A stretch of 64,000 bases of DNA from Triops longicaudatus (GCA_022885665.1 JAGQDJ010000149.1:112691-176690); one strand, 5' to 3'; shown: positions 32,176 to 46,378, counted from the stretch's first letter. Program-made: numbers and translations. Notes: generated from the letters alone by a model not told the origin.

Positions 32176-35100
32176 CACATAAGTATTACACCAGTCTGTT
32201 TGATATGTATGCATGTTTAATTTGTAAGACGCCCACTTACCCAGCTCGTAACGAAATAAGCATAATGACCGATTAACGTAAAGTTGGACTACCGAACATA
32301 GCCTGTAGAATTAAATTGCAGTTATGATTGATGTTACGGCCCCGGTATAAAAAGTTCCAGGATTTTCTCCCACAATAGGTGTTTTCTCCCACCGGTGTGT
32401 CCCTAGAGGGTAGGCCTATTTTAGTGCCTGTCAGTATAGGGCGAACAAATCAAACATAAACTTTTCCAAGCCGTCACGTGTCCCTAATTTGCAAGCCAGA
32501 ATTTTGAAATAAATATTGCTACAAATTGGCCCCTGTTGATTATTGTCGTATCTACGTTATCGATGCCATCGCTGTCAAGAAATAGCAATCTTCCGCGTAT
32601 TCAAACTGCATAATTTGAGTTACTAAACTTATAAATGGTAGACAATAAACTAATTTTTTTTTTGCTTTTTTTTTTTACTCTCGCAACCACTTAAAATCAA
32701 GGGTTCCGAAACTTTTCAGCTCGTGGCGCACTTGGGGCAGGGAAACTTTTCAAAAGCTCCCGAAGTCAGAAAACAACTTAAAATCGAAGTATTTATTTTG
32801 AACGTTTCAAAACTTTCCTCAAAATTCTACAAGTTGCTTTCCTGTCAGTAGTTTTTAAATGCATATCAAGGTACAAAGTACATTTTGTACAAGCTTGTCA
32901 ATTTCTTGTCCAAGAAACCCGTCAATTGAGATTTGTTTGTCATTCACTACTTTTCATTTCATGAAAACTGTAACATCTTTAGTGCAATTCCAGCGAATGG
33001 GTCAATGATACTTATTACTCTCTATTCTTTTCGAATTGCACCTGTCCTATTGAACAAAACAAATGTCCACTCGGCTTGAGAATTCCCTGCCTTGAGCAGA
33101 GAAATCTGCAGAGCAGAGAAAAACGCAGAGAAATCTGCGTTTGCTAACAACGTGTAGAGCATTGTGTCTTAACAGATGGGCATTTATTTTTTGGCAATAG
33201 AAGTATAATAGGCTACTCCTTCAATTTAGAGAACTAAACTGTTAGTAGGAGCACAGTCTTTCGAACTCCACAAACAAGCGGAAAACAATAAAGGTTACGT
33301 CATAAGGTGCATTAGCATTAATACAATACTTTCTTTTCAAGCTAGGACTCCACTTTTTTTACGGATATGTTTCATAATCAGCCTGAATACGGAAGTTAAA
33401 AAACAAATGTATAAAAACGAAAATTGCAGCGGCCCTCCTGGTGGCGGAATTGGCATGTGGAAAGGGAGGGGGTGTCAGGCGTGCATTTTCAACTTTTGGC
33501 TTGTGAGTTACTATATGCGAGAATGGCGATTTGATAAGTTTCGGATTGCAACGCCTGACTGAACATTTTATTTTCACCACTGGTCTCTCTGTGCGCTTAG
33601 GGAAACTTGTTATTGAAACATGATGCCAAATTCAGATGTTGCTTATATAATGTAGTTTTGATGTAGCGCGCAATGACTCCTAGTAATGAATGTCAAACCC
33701 CAATCTTTGTACATTTTTCAAAATATGAAACTTGCAATTATTGATTACTGGACGGAGCTACTAAAATCACTTTGAATAAACACAAGAAATAAACGATGAA
33801 ATAGGCTTCTTGGCAAATATTTCAACAAATTTGAAAAGAAAGACACGTAAAGACAATCGGAGCGTCTAGAATTAAGTTTTGTACAAATTAGCATCCCTCC
33901 AGTAAATAGTTGCCGTACGCTTGCTTCTGACTTCGATCGACATTCTTCGTTAACATATTTTCAAACCGAATGTTCACTGTCTTTTTCCTTATGTGTTGAT
34001 CACTGCGTTATTCCTATAATATCCAGTGTATGGGGGGCTTCTCGAAAATGTCATCATAAGCATGGGTGTTTAAAGCGACAGTCAGTTTGAGTGTGACACG
34101 ATAAGTGTGCTTTTAGTGTATTTCCGGATATATTGTTTGTCAGACTGCATTTAATTGTATCGTTAAGGGTAGAATAAAAATTCCTTGTTACCCGATGATG
34201 TTTTGTTACAAACGAATCATTATTGTTAAAATTGAGTGTTTATAGCTTCGCATCTCACAAAACCTACTAGACTCTTCTCATCGTTAAACAAGTACGCCGT
34301 TTATGGAAGAGGGAAACTGTTGCACTTTACTATGGACGTTCACAGCCACTAATCAGCTGCCGTAATGGGAAAGTTCATTGTTTCCTAAACTGAGTCCTGC
34401 AGTAAAAAATAGAAGCATTCCGTTCCTCATTTTTTACGTGAGTACTACACGAAAACGCCTAATTATGCGAAACAGCATTTTGACAAGTTTAGGATCCCCG
34501 AACGAATGTATAAGAGTCTTTAGCCTAAAACAGCATAAATGAAGTTATACAGACAGAACTTTAGTATACAAGCTACTATTAACGTCATGATGCTCGACAT
34601 CATCAACGTTATTCTTTCTGAGGCTTCTTTTAGGTTGATATAATTGGAGCTGAACTGTGTTTACAAACGTGCCCACGTGACATCTGGTGATTACTTCCAT
34701 CACGATACTAGCACTGAAGCTTTTTATCACTTATTTTCCCTGTTTATTTTTAAGAAGAAACGAACATTACGATTCCTAGTCATATTATCATAAGTAGGTT
34801 ACTGTCCTATACCAATTTTCAAAAAATTCAACATTCGATTTAAGACCCATATTATTTTTAAAAGCATTTAGTTCGTTTTCAAACAAGAAGTTACATCGGT
34901 TCACATTTAAATTATTTCAGTCCTTTAAAACCAAACTCAGCTCGTAAGCTATACCCTCTTCAAACTAATTATTTTAATGTTCCTTCTGTAGTATTTATTA
35001 GTTGTAGATAAACCCACAGTTAATAAATTATGACTCAAGTTACAAATTAATGCAGTAATATTTCAGGAAAGTTCTAATTATGCTTAAGACTAAATTCTAA

Positions 35101-36295
35101 GTAATAATTAGAGCATGTTTTATTATTAGTTCTGGATCTCTTTGCGTCGTATTTTCTCTAACGCCACCAAATTCTTAACCATACCTAAATGGCTGCGTAT
35201 TAATGCTTTACAGGATATTTTCCTAAGCAGTGCAGTAATATTTTTAATATGTTCATTATTACTTTCCTTAAGACTAGACTGAAAATTATCGAGTGATGCT
35301 TAAGCAGGCACGAAGTTAGAAAATTAGCTTTCTGAAAATGTGATTCCAGTATGGATAACCCATTACTGCGTCTATATGTTCCATGATAGGGCAGGATTTG
35401 CGTGCTGTATTACTGGAGAGCGCTAAGGAGTTGTGAGGTTACAGGGCAAGGAAAAGCTTCCCTGCCACAAGACCACAACATACACTTCGCACTTATTGAG
35501 GTCATAAATACATGTATGCGGTGCCTGTCACGGACCCCTTCATTTGATCAACACCAAACTTTTTTTTATGAACGCTATAAAACACCACCGAGGGAATAAC
35601 GTACGCTCGTAAGTACGCTGCACTAACGACATTTGTGTCTTATTTAATGCAGACATGTTTGCGAACTTGATAGACTTTCACGCTACTGCCTCAAGCTCGC
35701 ATTATAGGTGTGAAGATTAAAGGCTTTTTGTCTCTCTTCGTCGCTATACACAGAAAATACCGGAATCTCTTTTCCAAAATCCGCCAAAGGTGGGGAGCAT
35801 TGCCTCTTTTAGCGTCACGCTGTGCTGCGAAACGAATTCTAACCCCTCTGTCCCTCTAACGGCGTTCGCTTGCCATTAGTACCCATACAGAAATATTGCA
35901 AAGACGCGTGAACGAAGCCCGCTTTCATCTTCTTTCCCCCATGGGAAATGCAGGGAGTTGAGGTACGCAAGCAGAGGACAGGGGAGTCTACAAAGACGTA
36001 CAGTGTGATTCAATTTACCCAATGCATATTTTCATGAAAACTTATGTCATAGTAATGAGGATTGCTCCAGTGTGAGCATAAGGAACTTTTCTACACTGCT
36101 GCTTCGACAATCGTTCAGTAGAACAAGGAGCATGATTTCCAATCCCAGCCCGTAACATAACCGCACAACATAGCTAAAGTAGAAAAGGGGACGCCAGAAA
36201 CTGTCGAACGGTTGTCGCTTTTTATTCACTAACCAAAACTGTAGGCCAGGATTGTACCCCTTAGGTGAACATTAGCCTTGGATATTTGCTGAACC

Positions 36296-36339
36296 ATTGT
36301 TTCTTTGCGAGGAACGAATTGTTTCTTTGCGAGGAACGA
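36296..36339 (+). repeat. Perfect 22-bp tandem duplication
   Basis: Two adjacent identical 22-bp units (36296-36317 and 36318-36339), core TTTCTTTGCGAGGAACGA. It looks like a recent local duplication. Confidence 0.93.
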
Positions 36340-39300
36340 AAGGTGAACGTAAAGCAAATTTAAACAGTAGCTCCTCGTACCTTATGTCTGCACTTATCCA
36401 AGTGTAATAAAAAAAATGGGGGGAGGGGGCTTTCATCTCATGTTCTCTGTAAGGAACTAGATAAATTGCCTTTTTAAACAGTCCTGAACAGTAGACTTCA
36501 GACAGAAATCTTTATGGCAAATTAAAAATGTGAGCTCTATCCTTATCTTCATTACATAAAACCTGTTTCTGTCATTAGAACTGTGGTTAATGTTAGGTTA
36601 ATTATTTTATAAAAGTCAACTGAATTATTCGGAATAATGGGGTAACTTAGATTATTTTACAGTGAGAAATTGTAAGCCACCAACAACTCAATGCAACGAA
36701 ACAAACTAGGTGTCATTAGATTCAGCAATAATAGAATTCCTTGAGGTTCTCGACCTAAGTTTTTATTAACCAGACACATTAACGGTTTTCAAATTTTCAC
36801 CAACAAAGTGTAACTATGACAGTTTGGAGTTTCATTCCTTCCAGTAAGTAAAACGCTGACCAGCTTTCTTGAGACCTTAATAAAAGTCTTATGAAACAGT
36901 CGCAGCCTTTCGACTCAGAGCTAATTCTATGTTTATTGTAACCTAGTGAACTTCGATTCTTTTTATATGTTATAGCTTTTGGTTTATTGGAAGGGAGCGT
37001 GGAAAGGAGTACGTGGGCGTCAGGAAAGGAGCAACTTATGATGAAAACGCATATGCAAACTGAACTCGGACATCCAAGTCCCTGAAAAATTAGGAGATTG
37101 TGGACGGACGATATTAAAGTAGTAATGGAAACTGCAGAGTGAAAAGAAGTGAATACAAAATTTAAGACTTAATGTAGACTTTTTCTGCCGCTTTTATTTT
37201 ATTCTGATTTTTTCCCCCGAAATAAACCGAAGTCGTTGTTTTTACAGAACATGGTCAAACGTGTTTCACCATCCACGTTAACAGTTCCTAGAAGAAATTT
37301 TCTAGCAAAATGCGATCTCTGATATTTTGTCGTGTATTGTCTTGTTTGCGCTCAAAATTACCCCACACAAGTACAGCTTTGAGCTCGTACGTTGGAAATA
37401 AAATACCCACGCTTACCTCCACTAGAAGTAAGGACTTATATGTTCATACGATTATGCGAATCATTCTACTAAACCGAAACTTTTGGGTTTACTTGTACTA
37501 AAAAATTAGCGGAAATAGAACACAAAAACGAAAAAAAAAACACTTTCTGTTCAGAATAAACCAAGTTGACAATAGTTCACATATTCAAGCTTATACAACC
37601 GTCTAAGAATTGTGGCTTCGTTAGTTACACCCATCCAGTAACGTAGAGACGACCTTACTTTCCAAAGGTCTATTTCCAATAAATAGCCCAGTTTCCAATT
37701 GTCATGTGTCTACCTTTTTTGCTACTATTTGTAAATGAAATGGATCGCTTTTTTCTCCAAATTCTAATAATACGTGAGTGATTTTGGCTACATCTAGTGG
37801 AAAGTAAAAATTTTATTATGTGATTTGCACATTTAGTAGAAACTTTTTTACTTGTTCATAAATGTAGGCTAAATTGTAAAATTTTATGAAACGTGTTTAG
37901 AAAGTATTCGTTAACATATTGAAAAAATTGACAAAAGGTTTTTCAAAGATTTTGTTATTGGTGTTTCCAAAAATGTTGTAAACGCTTTTCAAAACTGTGC
38001 CAAATTAAGTTCTGTATGATACGTTTGTGATTTCATTAAAATGTCTCGTTTTTTAAGTCTCTTCACGGTATTCCTTACTGCTTAGTATTACGACAACATT
38101 GTGCATTTCCCATGGTGTACGGAGAAGTCTCAACACACATTACAGTATTAAGTTACTTTCTTTTTTGTTTAGCGTAATTTATTTATGTCATTCACGAATA
38201 CTTTAAAAAAATCGTTACAGTGCTCTGCAACTTGCTAAGAGATTTCTTTTGAAATTAAAACTACGAATTAAAATGCGTTGCAATGCTTTTAAACAATATT
38301 ATTTCATGGCTTGGCAATATTGTGTCGTAAATGGTGGGATGGTAACGATGGAAACGGGTTGAAAATGTGCCTACAAGCAAGAATTTGCTCTTCTTAAACG
38401 TATTTAACTGCAAATGTTGAAGGGCTTTTTCCTAGTTTTCGAACGATGGGTATCTGAATGGTTAAAAGACACAATCAGAGATCAAAAAAGCCACGAATCT
38501 CTCCCAGCTTTAAAAGAGCGGTATATATTGCAGTATTGGCTTGACAAAGGCACCATGTAAATGGTACGCATGAAGGGAATCGCAGCCCCTTTTTCGGACA
38601 TTAAGGAACAATATAGAATGCCCTTCGTATCGGTTACAAGCAAAAGGATCCAATTTTGTAGTATTGAAAAGGTGAAATGAGTTGGAGAGAAAAAAAAAAG
38701 AAGACTAAAAAGGTAAAAACCAAGACCAATACATAAAGGGCAGGAAAATGAGTATTGATTTAGTCACCGCAGCAAAGACGTCGAGATGCGTGCGCTTTTT
38801 CTCTTTCGAAAGTTTGAAGAAAAAATTTGCATTCGCGGTATTCTTGACAGTCATAATTTCTCACCCACCGTAACAGATACAGCTCGTATTTTGAACAGAG
38901 CTTTGCCGCGTGACCGTAAGTCGTAAACTCCACGAGGATCTTCTAGTCGAGTTTGAGTAACCCAAGGAAAGGGTAAAAAAAAGTCCTCCCCCTCAACTTC
39001 TCCTGGAAAACGTTTTTATGCCGTGTGTCATTACAACGAAACTATATGGCTCTTTTTGGGAGGAGGGCTTTAGAGCAATGACTGCAAGAAATACATGAGG
39101 AGGCTGCAAATTTTCTTGTTTTCTTGACAGATTTCTCAGGAAACACCTCACTTCGTGCCAACGGAGGTGAAATCCACACACGAGACAAAAGTTATTCAAC
39201 GGATTAGTGTATCTTATTCCCGTAATAAAAGCAACAAAACTCATTTCTAGCCAAAGAGGTTTATGGAGCTGTATACATTTAGATTTCCGTTCACCATTTG

Positions 39301-40229
39301 TATATATCTCCCGTTTCCACTACATGGTTCTTGAAATTGTTATATAATCTAAACGCGTTTTCCGCCTATATGCGATGCAACAATGAATGAATTAGACAAA
39401 CGGCCGTCAGAAGAGCAATGAGAGAAATTAGATAGAAACAAGTGATGGCTTGATAACTTGATGTTTTCTATTATGTTTTCCTAGTAAATTTAGCAGTTTG
39501 CTGCTTTTGGCCTGACGCCACGAGGCATAGATACGAGCTAATCGTGTTGGCTGCGCAATTGATTATCACGTTTAACGACACTTGACTGTGCGGAAGAAAC
39601 AGACTTGTTCTTTCCTTCAAATGCGTGCTATTTTCATAGCGAAGATGGGGTAATCTTAGATAAGGTCGTTAAGTTTAGAGATGTAGTTGCTGCTGCTGTT
39701 GTTGTTCCTCGGAGATGCGTCGTATAGCTGCAGCAAACCATTGTTTCTTTTATATTCTTTTTGCCTATGTACCTTTATCTAGGAAGCTGAATAAAAGTGA
39801 GTGCTATTTGTTTTTCTTTCTTGATGAAAGGCGCTAACCTTCTTTTTATCGTGCGCGTGGAGAAAAGCTACTAAAAGCGAGAAAATAAGTCTTGACGTCC
39901 TTTTCTATTCACTTCGTCATGGAGTGACAAGATGCTTAATACTTCTCGATCCTCTCTAATACACTGCATTTCTCCTAGAAACCAAGTTTTTCTTACCCAG
40001 ATAGTGCTGGAATTGTTAGAAAGGTAACTTGATTCCTTAGAGGGATTAATTTTCCTTACTTCTCTTAATTTTTCATTCCTTGCCTTTCCTATTAAATCAA
40101 GCTGGTGTTTCTCCATAATTCTTGGGAACGGGTCTTTTCGTATTAAAGGAAAATCTTTTGTTATTTTAACAATGATCCTTATCCATGTACATCATTCTGG
40201 AGGATTGAACATTTGCCATATTGCCCCTA

Positions 40230-40345
40230 TGACGTCATTTTACCACCAGTACAACATTTCGTATTTCAAATTTGGTTTTGTAAAAAGAGATCTAAAACTG
40301 TTCGTGACATTCTTTCCCCCATGAAATGTCGGGAATATGACGTCA
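40230..40345. promoter_or_regulatory. Two perfect CRE palindromes 108 bp apart
   Basis: TGACGTCA occurs at 40230-40237 and 40338-40345, both flanked as TATGACGTCAT. No gene start is visible nearby; the 65-residue ORF covering them is not recognisable. Confidence 0.3.
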
Positions 40346-40984
40346 TCGAGGCCGAACGTGGCGACGTTCAATCTTCAAAGATGGAGCAAATGGATAGTTT
40401 CACAGCTTGAGAGAGTTCTCCATTTCACAGCGTGGATAGTAATCAAAATTCCCTGTTGAGATTAGTCATACTGTCGAGTAGGCCGTGTACGAGCATGTAG
40501 CAGTAAGGGAAATTATTAAATTCCTCAAGAAACGCCTTCACAATTTGCTACGCCTCTTTTTCCCTGCTCGAGTAGAGGAACGGAAGAAATAAGACTAGAA
40601 CAGCTTCTGGTGCTAAAGGCCAACTACAGAGAATGCAGGCCTTAGAAATACACATTGGAAGTGTCCTTCACATGTGTTATAGAGCAAAGAAATATGCAGC
40701 CTTGTATATCTTCTCGTGTGGAACTCTTACTACGAATTCAGCCTGATTTTTAATTTTTAGAAGATAATATCAGTCTAACCGTACATCAATATCACGCTTA
40801 TGTCCAATTATTTAAAAAATACGAAATTTCTAACAACATATGCAAAATAGTGATTCCCCAGTTAACAAGGTCTCGTCTTACTCTTTTCACTTTTACGCGG
40901 TGAGAAATTTGATGCCTTTTAGAAACAGAGTACTGCAGCTCAAAATTACGTACTCTTGCTTTCTTTCCATGTACAGATAAGTAA

Positions 40985-41106
40985 TTTGGCTCAAAAAAGA
41001 AAAATTCCTAGGCAGTAAAGCAGATTCGATGAAGTAGAAGACATAGCGAGTCATGTCGAATAGGCAACATTTAACTTCTGTGATTTTCACTATTCTTTAA
41101 GGGCTT
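40985..41106 (-). repeat. Interspersed repeat family R1, copy C (3' block only)
   Basis: On the minus strand it reads CCCTTAAAGAATAGTGAAAA, TCACAGAAGTTAAATGTTGC, CTATTCGACATGACTCG, matching the second half of copies A and B. Copy D lies 1.5 kb further upstream in the same orientation, so C and D may be halves of one interrupted copy. Confidence 0.72.
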
Positions 41107-42316
41107 CCAATAACTACCCGTACGAAAAATAAGCAGTTCTACAGCTGCAGAACCGTTCGTTAACACCCAAAGAGCAGCGGTTATGTGTAGTTAATATCAG
41201 GTTTTCGCAACGTTAACAGGCGGCATTCTTGGACTACAGTGGACGCGCAGTTAACCAGTTGTTGAAACGTTTCTTTCGCTGAAAAGTTTTTGGAAGCTGA
41301 AAGTAGACTGAGTTATCGTTGTCAACATTTTCCCGACTAAAGAGGGGTATATGTGGGTAAGGCAGCCTGAAACTGATAAATTATTGTTCATAACCAAGGT
41401 ATTTGCTATTTCTTAAAAAAATCGCTTTTTTTCTTACAGTAACATAGCACTAATCTAGTGTGAATTAAAAAATAGCACACATGCAAGATAACACGGCGGA
41501 CAAGTACAAAACTGAATATATAGACACACAAAAAAAAGAACCCACGGGGAACTCTTTATTTACGAGGCACTTAAGCAACGAAAAATGTCCAGTGTGTTAA
41601 GAGAAATTGAATTGTTCGCGAAATTAACGGGAATTACACTGGCTAATGGAGAGTAATTGGTTTTCGATTATAAATTTACTTTGAAATTTATCTATACTCA
41701 GACTTTGGCACAACCACTTGCTCGCCTCGCATGGCAGCAACAATACCAAGTGCAATGCCTTGTTTGTCAAATGGCAACGGTTTCCTTATTAGGGGTGGGT
41801 TTTTCCCACGGGGCTTACAACCAATAGAAACGGTTAGCGGTATTCAAATTTGCTTCCCGCTCAACCCTTTAAGCTCTTCTTTTGTCTATACAGCAGAAAA
41901 TAGTTGGGGTAATTAAATGGTTCTATCCGCAGGTTTACGATAAATTAGATCTGTTAAACCTTGGCAATACACGTGAGTTATTTACATTATGTAAATACCA
42001 CAACACCAGGTTTCTATAGTTATTCTCTCAAAAGTGTTTATGCTACAGATAAAGTTACATGAAAAAAATCCAGAAGTTATAATGTACATCATACCTGTTC
42101 ATATCTGGTCATCAATTATTCCATAATTGTTTACTAGTATTGTAAATTTATTCCCTTTAAACTTACTAGTGACTCGCATCTCACGAATTTTTTACAAAGG
42201 AAAACTGAGAATCTACGTTCCAAGTTTCTTACAGTACTCACAGTTTTTCTGACTGTCGTAAACTTTCTATAAGCCCGCCATTTACTGTACGTTAACATCA
42301 AGTTGAGTATCGAATA

Positions 42317-42437
42317 GGTGAACTAGCAGTAAATGGATAGTTTCAAACCGTCAGTTCACCGTGTGGCAACGCAGAATTTTGAAGAGAGGCGGTGAACTGG
42401 AGGGAATGGCTAGTTCAACCGTCTGTCAATTCGTAGA
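42317..42437 (+). repeat. Diverged tandem repeat, period about 74 bp
   Basis: GGTGAACTAGCAG...AATGGATAGTTTCAAACCG at 42317 recurs at 42391 as GGTGAACTGGAGG...AATGGCTAGTTCAACCG. A third partial trace (CGTTCAACCGGTGTCAAACC) lies at about 42473. Confidence 0.65.
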
Positions 42438-42630
42438 ACACTGAAGTCCAATAACACCGCTACGAACCTACGTTCAACCGGTGTCAAACCTACAGGTATA
42501 GAACGTCACAACCGCTACTTTTTCGTACGGCGACAGCAGATTGTAAGTTGCTCAGATGTCATCAGTAACCATTAATATGAATGTGCAATTGAAATTAGGT
42601 ATGTTTGCTATTTTTTGTAACTCAACAAGA

Positions 42631-42737
42631 ATAAAATTTCAGATAGCGTGGAACGCATCCCTACCTTATACATGTTAAACATGGCTTAGTTTCCGTTTAC
42701 GCGGTATTTTTGCGGAACCGATCTATGGTGTAAATGG
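42631..42737 (-). repeat. Interspersed repeat family R1, copy D (5' block only)
   Basis: On the minus strand it reads ATAGATCGGTTCCGCAAAAA, TACCGCGTAAACGGAAAC, TAAGCCATGTTTAACATG and GGGATGCGTTCCACGCT, matching the first blocks of copies A and B. Confidence 0.72.
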
Positions 42738-44279
42738 GGAGAATATTTCTGTATATATATCTGTCAAAGCTTGACACTTTTTTCCGCTCCCCGCCATCTT
42801 GCCGAAAGCTTACTGTCACCATTTCTCGGCCAAGATTACGGCTATTTCCCGATTCTAAGATGACCAAAGGTTGACGGCAAATTGGGTGGCGGGAGGGAAT
42901 GTCAATGTCATGCCGACAAATTTGTCTAGTTCTCAATAGTATTCACATCGACAATATGAGCTAACAGTATATTGCCAGTATATCAGCAACAGTAATTTAA
43001 TATTGCGGTACATATTGAAAGTATGTTTTTCAATTTTTCTTTTGTACCAAGATACAAGGAATACACATTTTTAGAAGATTTCTCTCGGTTCAAGTCGGCT
43101 TTCACAATTGCAGGAATAGAATATTGCAGTTCTACTTTCGTTAGCAGGCGGGCTTAGACATAGCCCATAAAATATGAAAAGGTAGCTTAGCTTTGTAGAT
43201 CTTTACAAACACAATGACTAGAACCGCATTTGGAAGGAAAGAGCCTACATATCCTTTTCTGCTCTCATCTGTTGGATTTTGTTCTTAACATTGAGTTAAT
43301 ACTTTATAAAAAGTTCCATCGCAGACTGCATGGCATGCCCGGGAAAGAGGCAACTTCCATCAGGTAAATTGAAGTCTCCCTTATCACTTCTTTACGTCTC
43401 CGCTGCTGCAAGTCGCAAGCATTACATAGAAAGCAAGACAAAGTACTCCATAAGACATCTCAATAGCCTTACAATATTTGTTGTCCAATTCCCGGCTAGT
43501 GGATAGTACAGATTTTACCGTTAGTGTAAGTTTCGATCATTAAAATCCTTTATTGAAGCAAGGTTACCGCCGGCAGTCCGTCTTTGTGTTCTCGCGTCCG
43601 AGAACTAGTATACACGAGTTTGCTTTCTCTTCTTTGGGGGTTGCCGCGTGAAAGGCAAAGTCTCAACGACCTTTCCTCGTCCTCGTATCTCTTCAGCAAT
43701 TACCTTGTTCCGTAACTTACTCTCGTCTCTCTCTTTCTCTACTTTGCAGAATTGCTGCCGCTTGTCAGTCAAGATTGCGCCGCTTCGATTGACATGCAAA
43801 GCGACTTCTTTTGAAACGCTTCGTTTATTTCACAAGCAACTGCAATTCAGGAAATCATCGTTTTTCCCGTTTTACATGTCCATTTCCATCTAAGTGGGAA
43901 CTCGAAGTGTACGACAATCTGGCGATAGGGCAATAACGTAAAAGAGGGCGCTGGGGCAGGCTAGAAATGGGAAGTAATTCAAAAGCCAAAATTCCCCGCG
44001 TATAACTTGGCTCTATCTGTACTGAATCGTTCCACACTTGAACATCGATGGAATTGAATGCCACTGCTGTTAGGTTTACGATGGAAAAGCCGTAGGAATA
44101 GAAGAAAAATGCGACGTTGCACATTCCGAGTGTAGAACTGTCATAATAACATCTAATCCCCCTGCATTGGGGGGTCGTCAGCATTTTTCAAGAATGAAAA
44201 CAGGTCATGGATTCACTAAAATCATCTTCTAATGTTCCAGCTAAGCCTTGCCCTTCCGTCAGAATTGTGGTCGTGGGTT

Positions 44280-44590
44280 CTTAAACAGTTGAGTTAAGAT
44301 AGGCTAGGTTTAGGTTGCTTTGTGTTATGGCAGGCTAAGTTTCAGTAAGGTTAGGTTCTGTTAGATAAGGCTTCTTAAAGTCATGTAAGACAAAGAAATG
44401 TTAAATTAGGTGAATATGAGTAAACGTAGAAAAGGGTGCGGTTAAAAAAGTAAAAGTTATATAAATAGGTAAAGCTGGATACAGTTAAACCGAGATAGAC
44501 CAGGTTGAAGGTTAGGCTTCGCTAAGTTATTTTTGATAGGTTAGGTTTAGTTAGGTTAATGCTTCTCATTAGTTAGTAAATTACCTAAAA
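44280..44590 (+). repeat. Degenerate GGTTA/TTAGG-like field 1
   Basis: Dense scattered copies such as GATAGGCTAGGTTTAGGTTG, GTAAGGTTAGG and GATAGGTTAGGTTTAGTTAG with no perfect array. It resembles the arthropod telomere unit TTAGG after heavy mutation. Confidence 0.65.
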
Positions 44591-45829
44591 TTAGATAAAA
44601 GCTGTTTGGATTTGGGTAATGGAGCCTAACTGAATAAAAAGTCAAACTAAAATTTCTTACAATTTATTTCTTGTGAGATTTTTCCAACCCGCCGATTTTT
44701 TTTCTTGCACTTTCAGTATTTTCATTCGAAGTCTACATGTTATCTAACAGTAATATAGGGAAATTACGTATTAAATGGTTTAGGCTCTTATGGGAGAACT
44801 GCTGAATAATTCACGATCAGTTTTTGGCAGTACATTTATTTATAGTGATGATTATAGCACATTGTCAATATACTTTACAAAACGTTCTTAGAAATTTGTC
44901 ACAAATTAGTAAAATCTTGTTATTTTTTTTGCTTAAAACCTTTTTCTGAAAATTAGTTTTAAGTGTGAATTAAAACTTCTTACGAATGCATGACCAAAGC
45001 ATAGGTCATATCTAGTAGATTTTTAATAACCACCTGAGAAGTCTAGATCATTCTCACTAGCTATGACTCCATCACTGATTCGGACTCCGTTCGGACTTTG
45101 TTCTCGTAAAAGATGTATAAAAAAAGGGCTCAAATAAGCTTTCAAGTCAAAATTGATTCGGTTTCCAAAAAGCTAAAAAAAAGGGTTTTCTAACAAATTC
45201 ATTCAAGAAAATTTCTCCAAAATTCTCGACGTTCTGTATTGTTACGGTACGAAACTTGATTGTAAAAAAACTTTCGAGCAAATACCGAATATTTTTAATG
45301 TAAAATAGTCTGAACCATTAAGCGTTTGATTCCCGTATCGTTTAATCAGGCACACAACAGTCTTAAACTTGATTTCTACTTTTTTTTATTTCGAAAATAT
45401 TTGCATTGTTTAATGAAGGTTTATTATATGAGATTTCGGGTATTCGGCGAAAATTGTTGAGAAGCACTGGATTAGGTAAAGTTCTGTAAGAGTGAGAAAA
45501 CTGTCTTTATAATTCACAGATTAAACTGTTGTAAGTTGAGAGTTGTGAGTCTCGGGTTACTCGTTGAGGCTGTCATTACGTATGCCCTGATTTGTATGTG
45601 CTTGGCAACAGTACCCAGATGTAACCCCGCACCCTTTTTATGACAGTTTCTCTATCTTTTTGTACTGGATTCTGCAACCTTTGGCACCAACACTTGAGAG
45701 AGCAAACTACCAAGTTGTAGTTTGTTAACTCCTTATCATTCTTGTTAGTATACGTTTTTACCCTTTACCTTACAGTTTTGTTACCTAACGTTAGATTAGG
45801 ATAAACAAATTGAGTATGTAAGTAATTTA

Positions 45830-46378
45830 AGTTAGTTTGGGCTTATTTAAGTCAGGTTAAATAAAACAAGTAGGCGAATTTAGGATAAGTTAGGTTATGT
45901 TATAAATTAGGTTAAGTTAGATTAAATTAGTTTAGTTTTGGTAAGGTGGAATTAAGTTAGGTTTGGTAACGTTAATTTAAGTTGGGATAGCTAAACTACG
46001 TTACGTTAAGTTCGGATAAAGATGAAAAAGATACAAAAAAGTCTTTACACAAAGTTAAGCTTGGAAAAAAGTTACGATGAAAAAAGCAGGGCTAGAGAAC
46101 GTAAGAAAGCTTAGTTCGGCCTGAAAAAGTCAGAGGTTTGGTATATAAGCAAGGCTAGGTTAAGTTAGGTAAAGTTTTACTAAATTAGAATTAGATTGTT
46201 GGTTAGGTTAGGGTGGATAGACTCGTTTTAGGCTTGGAAAGCTTATTTTGGTAAAGTTATGTTAGGTTACTTAAAATAGGTTATGTTGTAAGTATAGTAT
46301 GCTGGCAAGGTTAGGGATAAGTGAGGTTAGGATAAAGACTAGTTTAGGTAATGTGGAGTTAGATTACGCTTAGTGAGG
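45830..46378 (+). repeat. Degenerate GGTTA/TTAGG-like field 2
   Basis: The densest such stretch: ATAAGTTAGGTTATGTTATA, AATTAGGTTAAGTTAG, GGTTAAGTTAGGTAAAG, GTTGGTTAGGTTAGGG and others, all on the plus strand. It runs into repeat R1 copy B. Confidence 0.72.

Larger units (their letters stand above)
27084..40984. other. Gene-poor stretch, 14 kb
   Basis: Contains the small elements at 28395 and 32119, the poly(A) at 29577, the 22-bp duplication at 36296 and the CRE pair at 40230. No ORF longer than about 130 codons and no recognisable protein motif. It may be intron of the side-like gene, whose 5' exon is missing, or intergenic. Confidence 0.55.
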
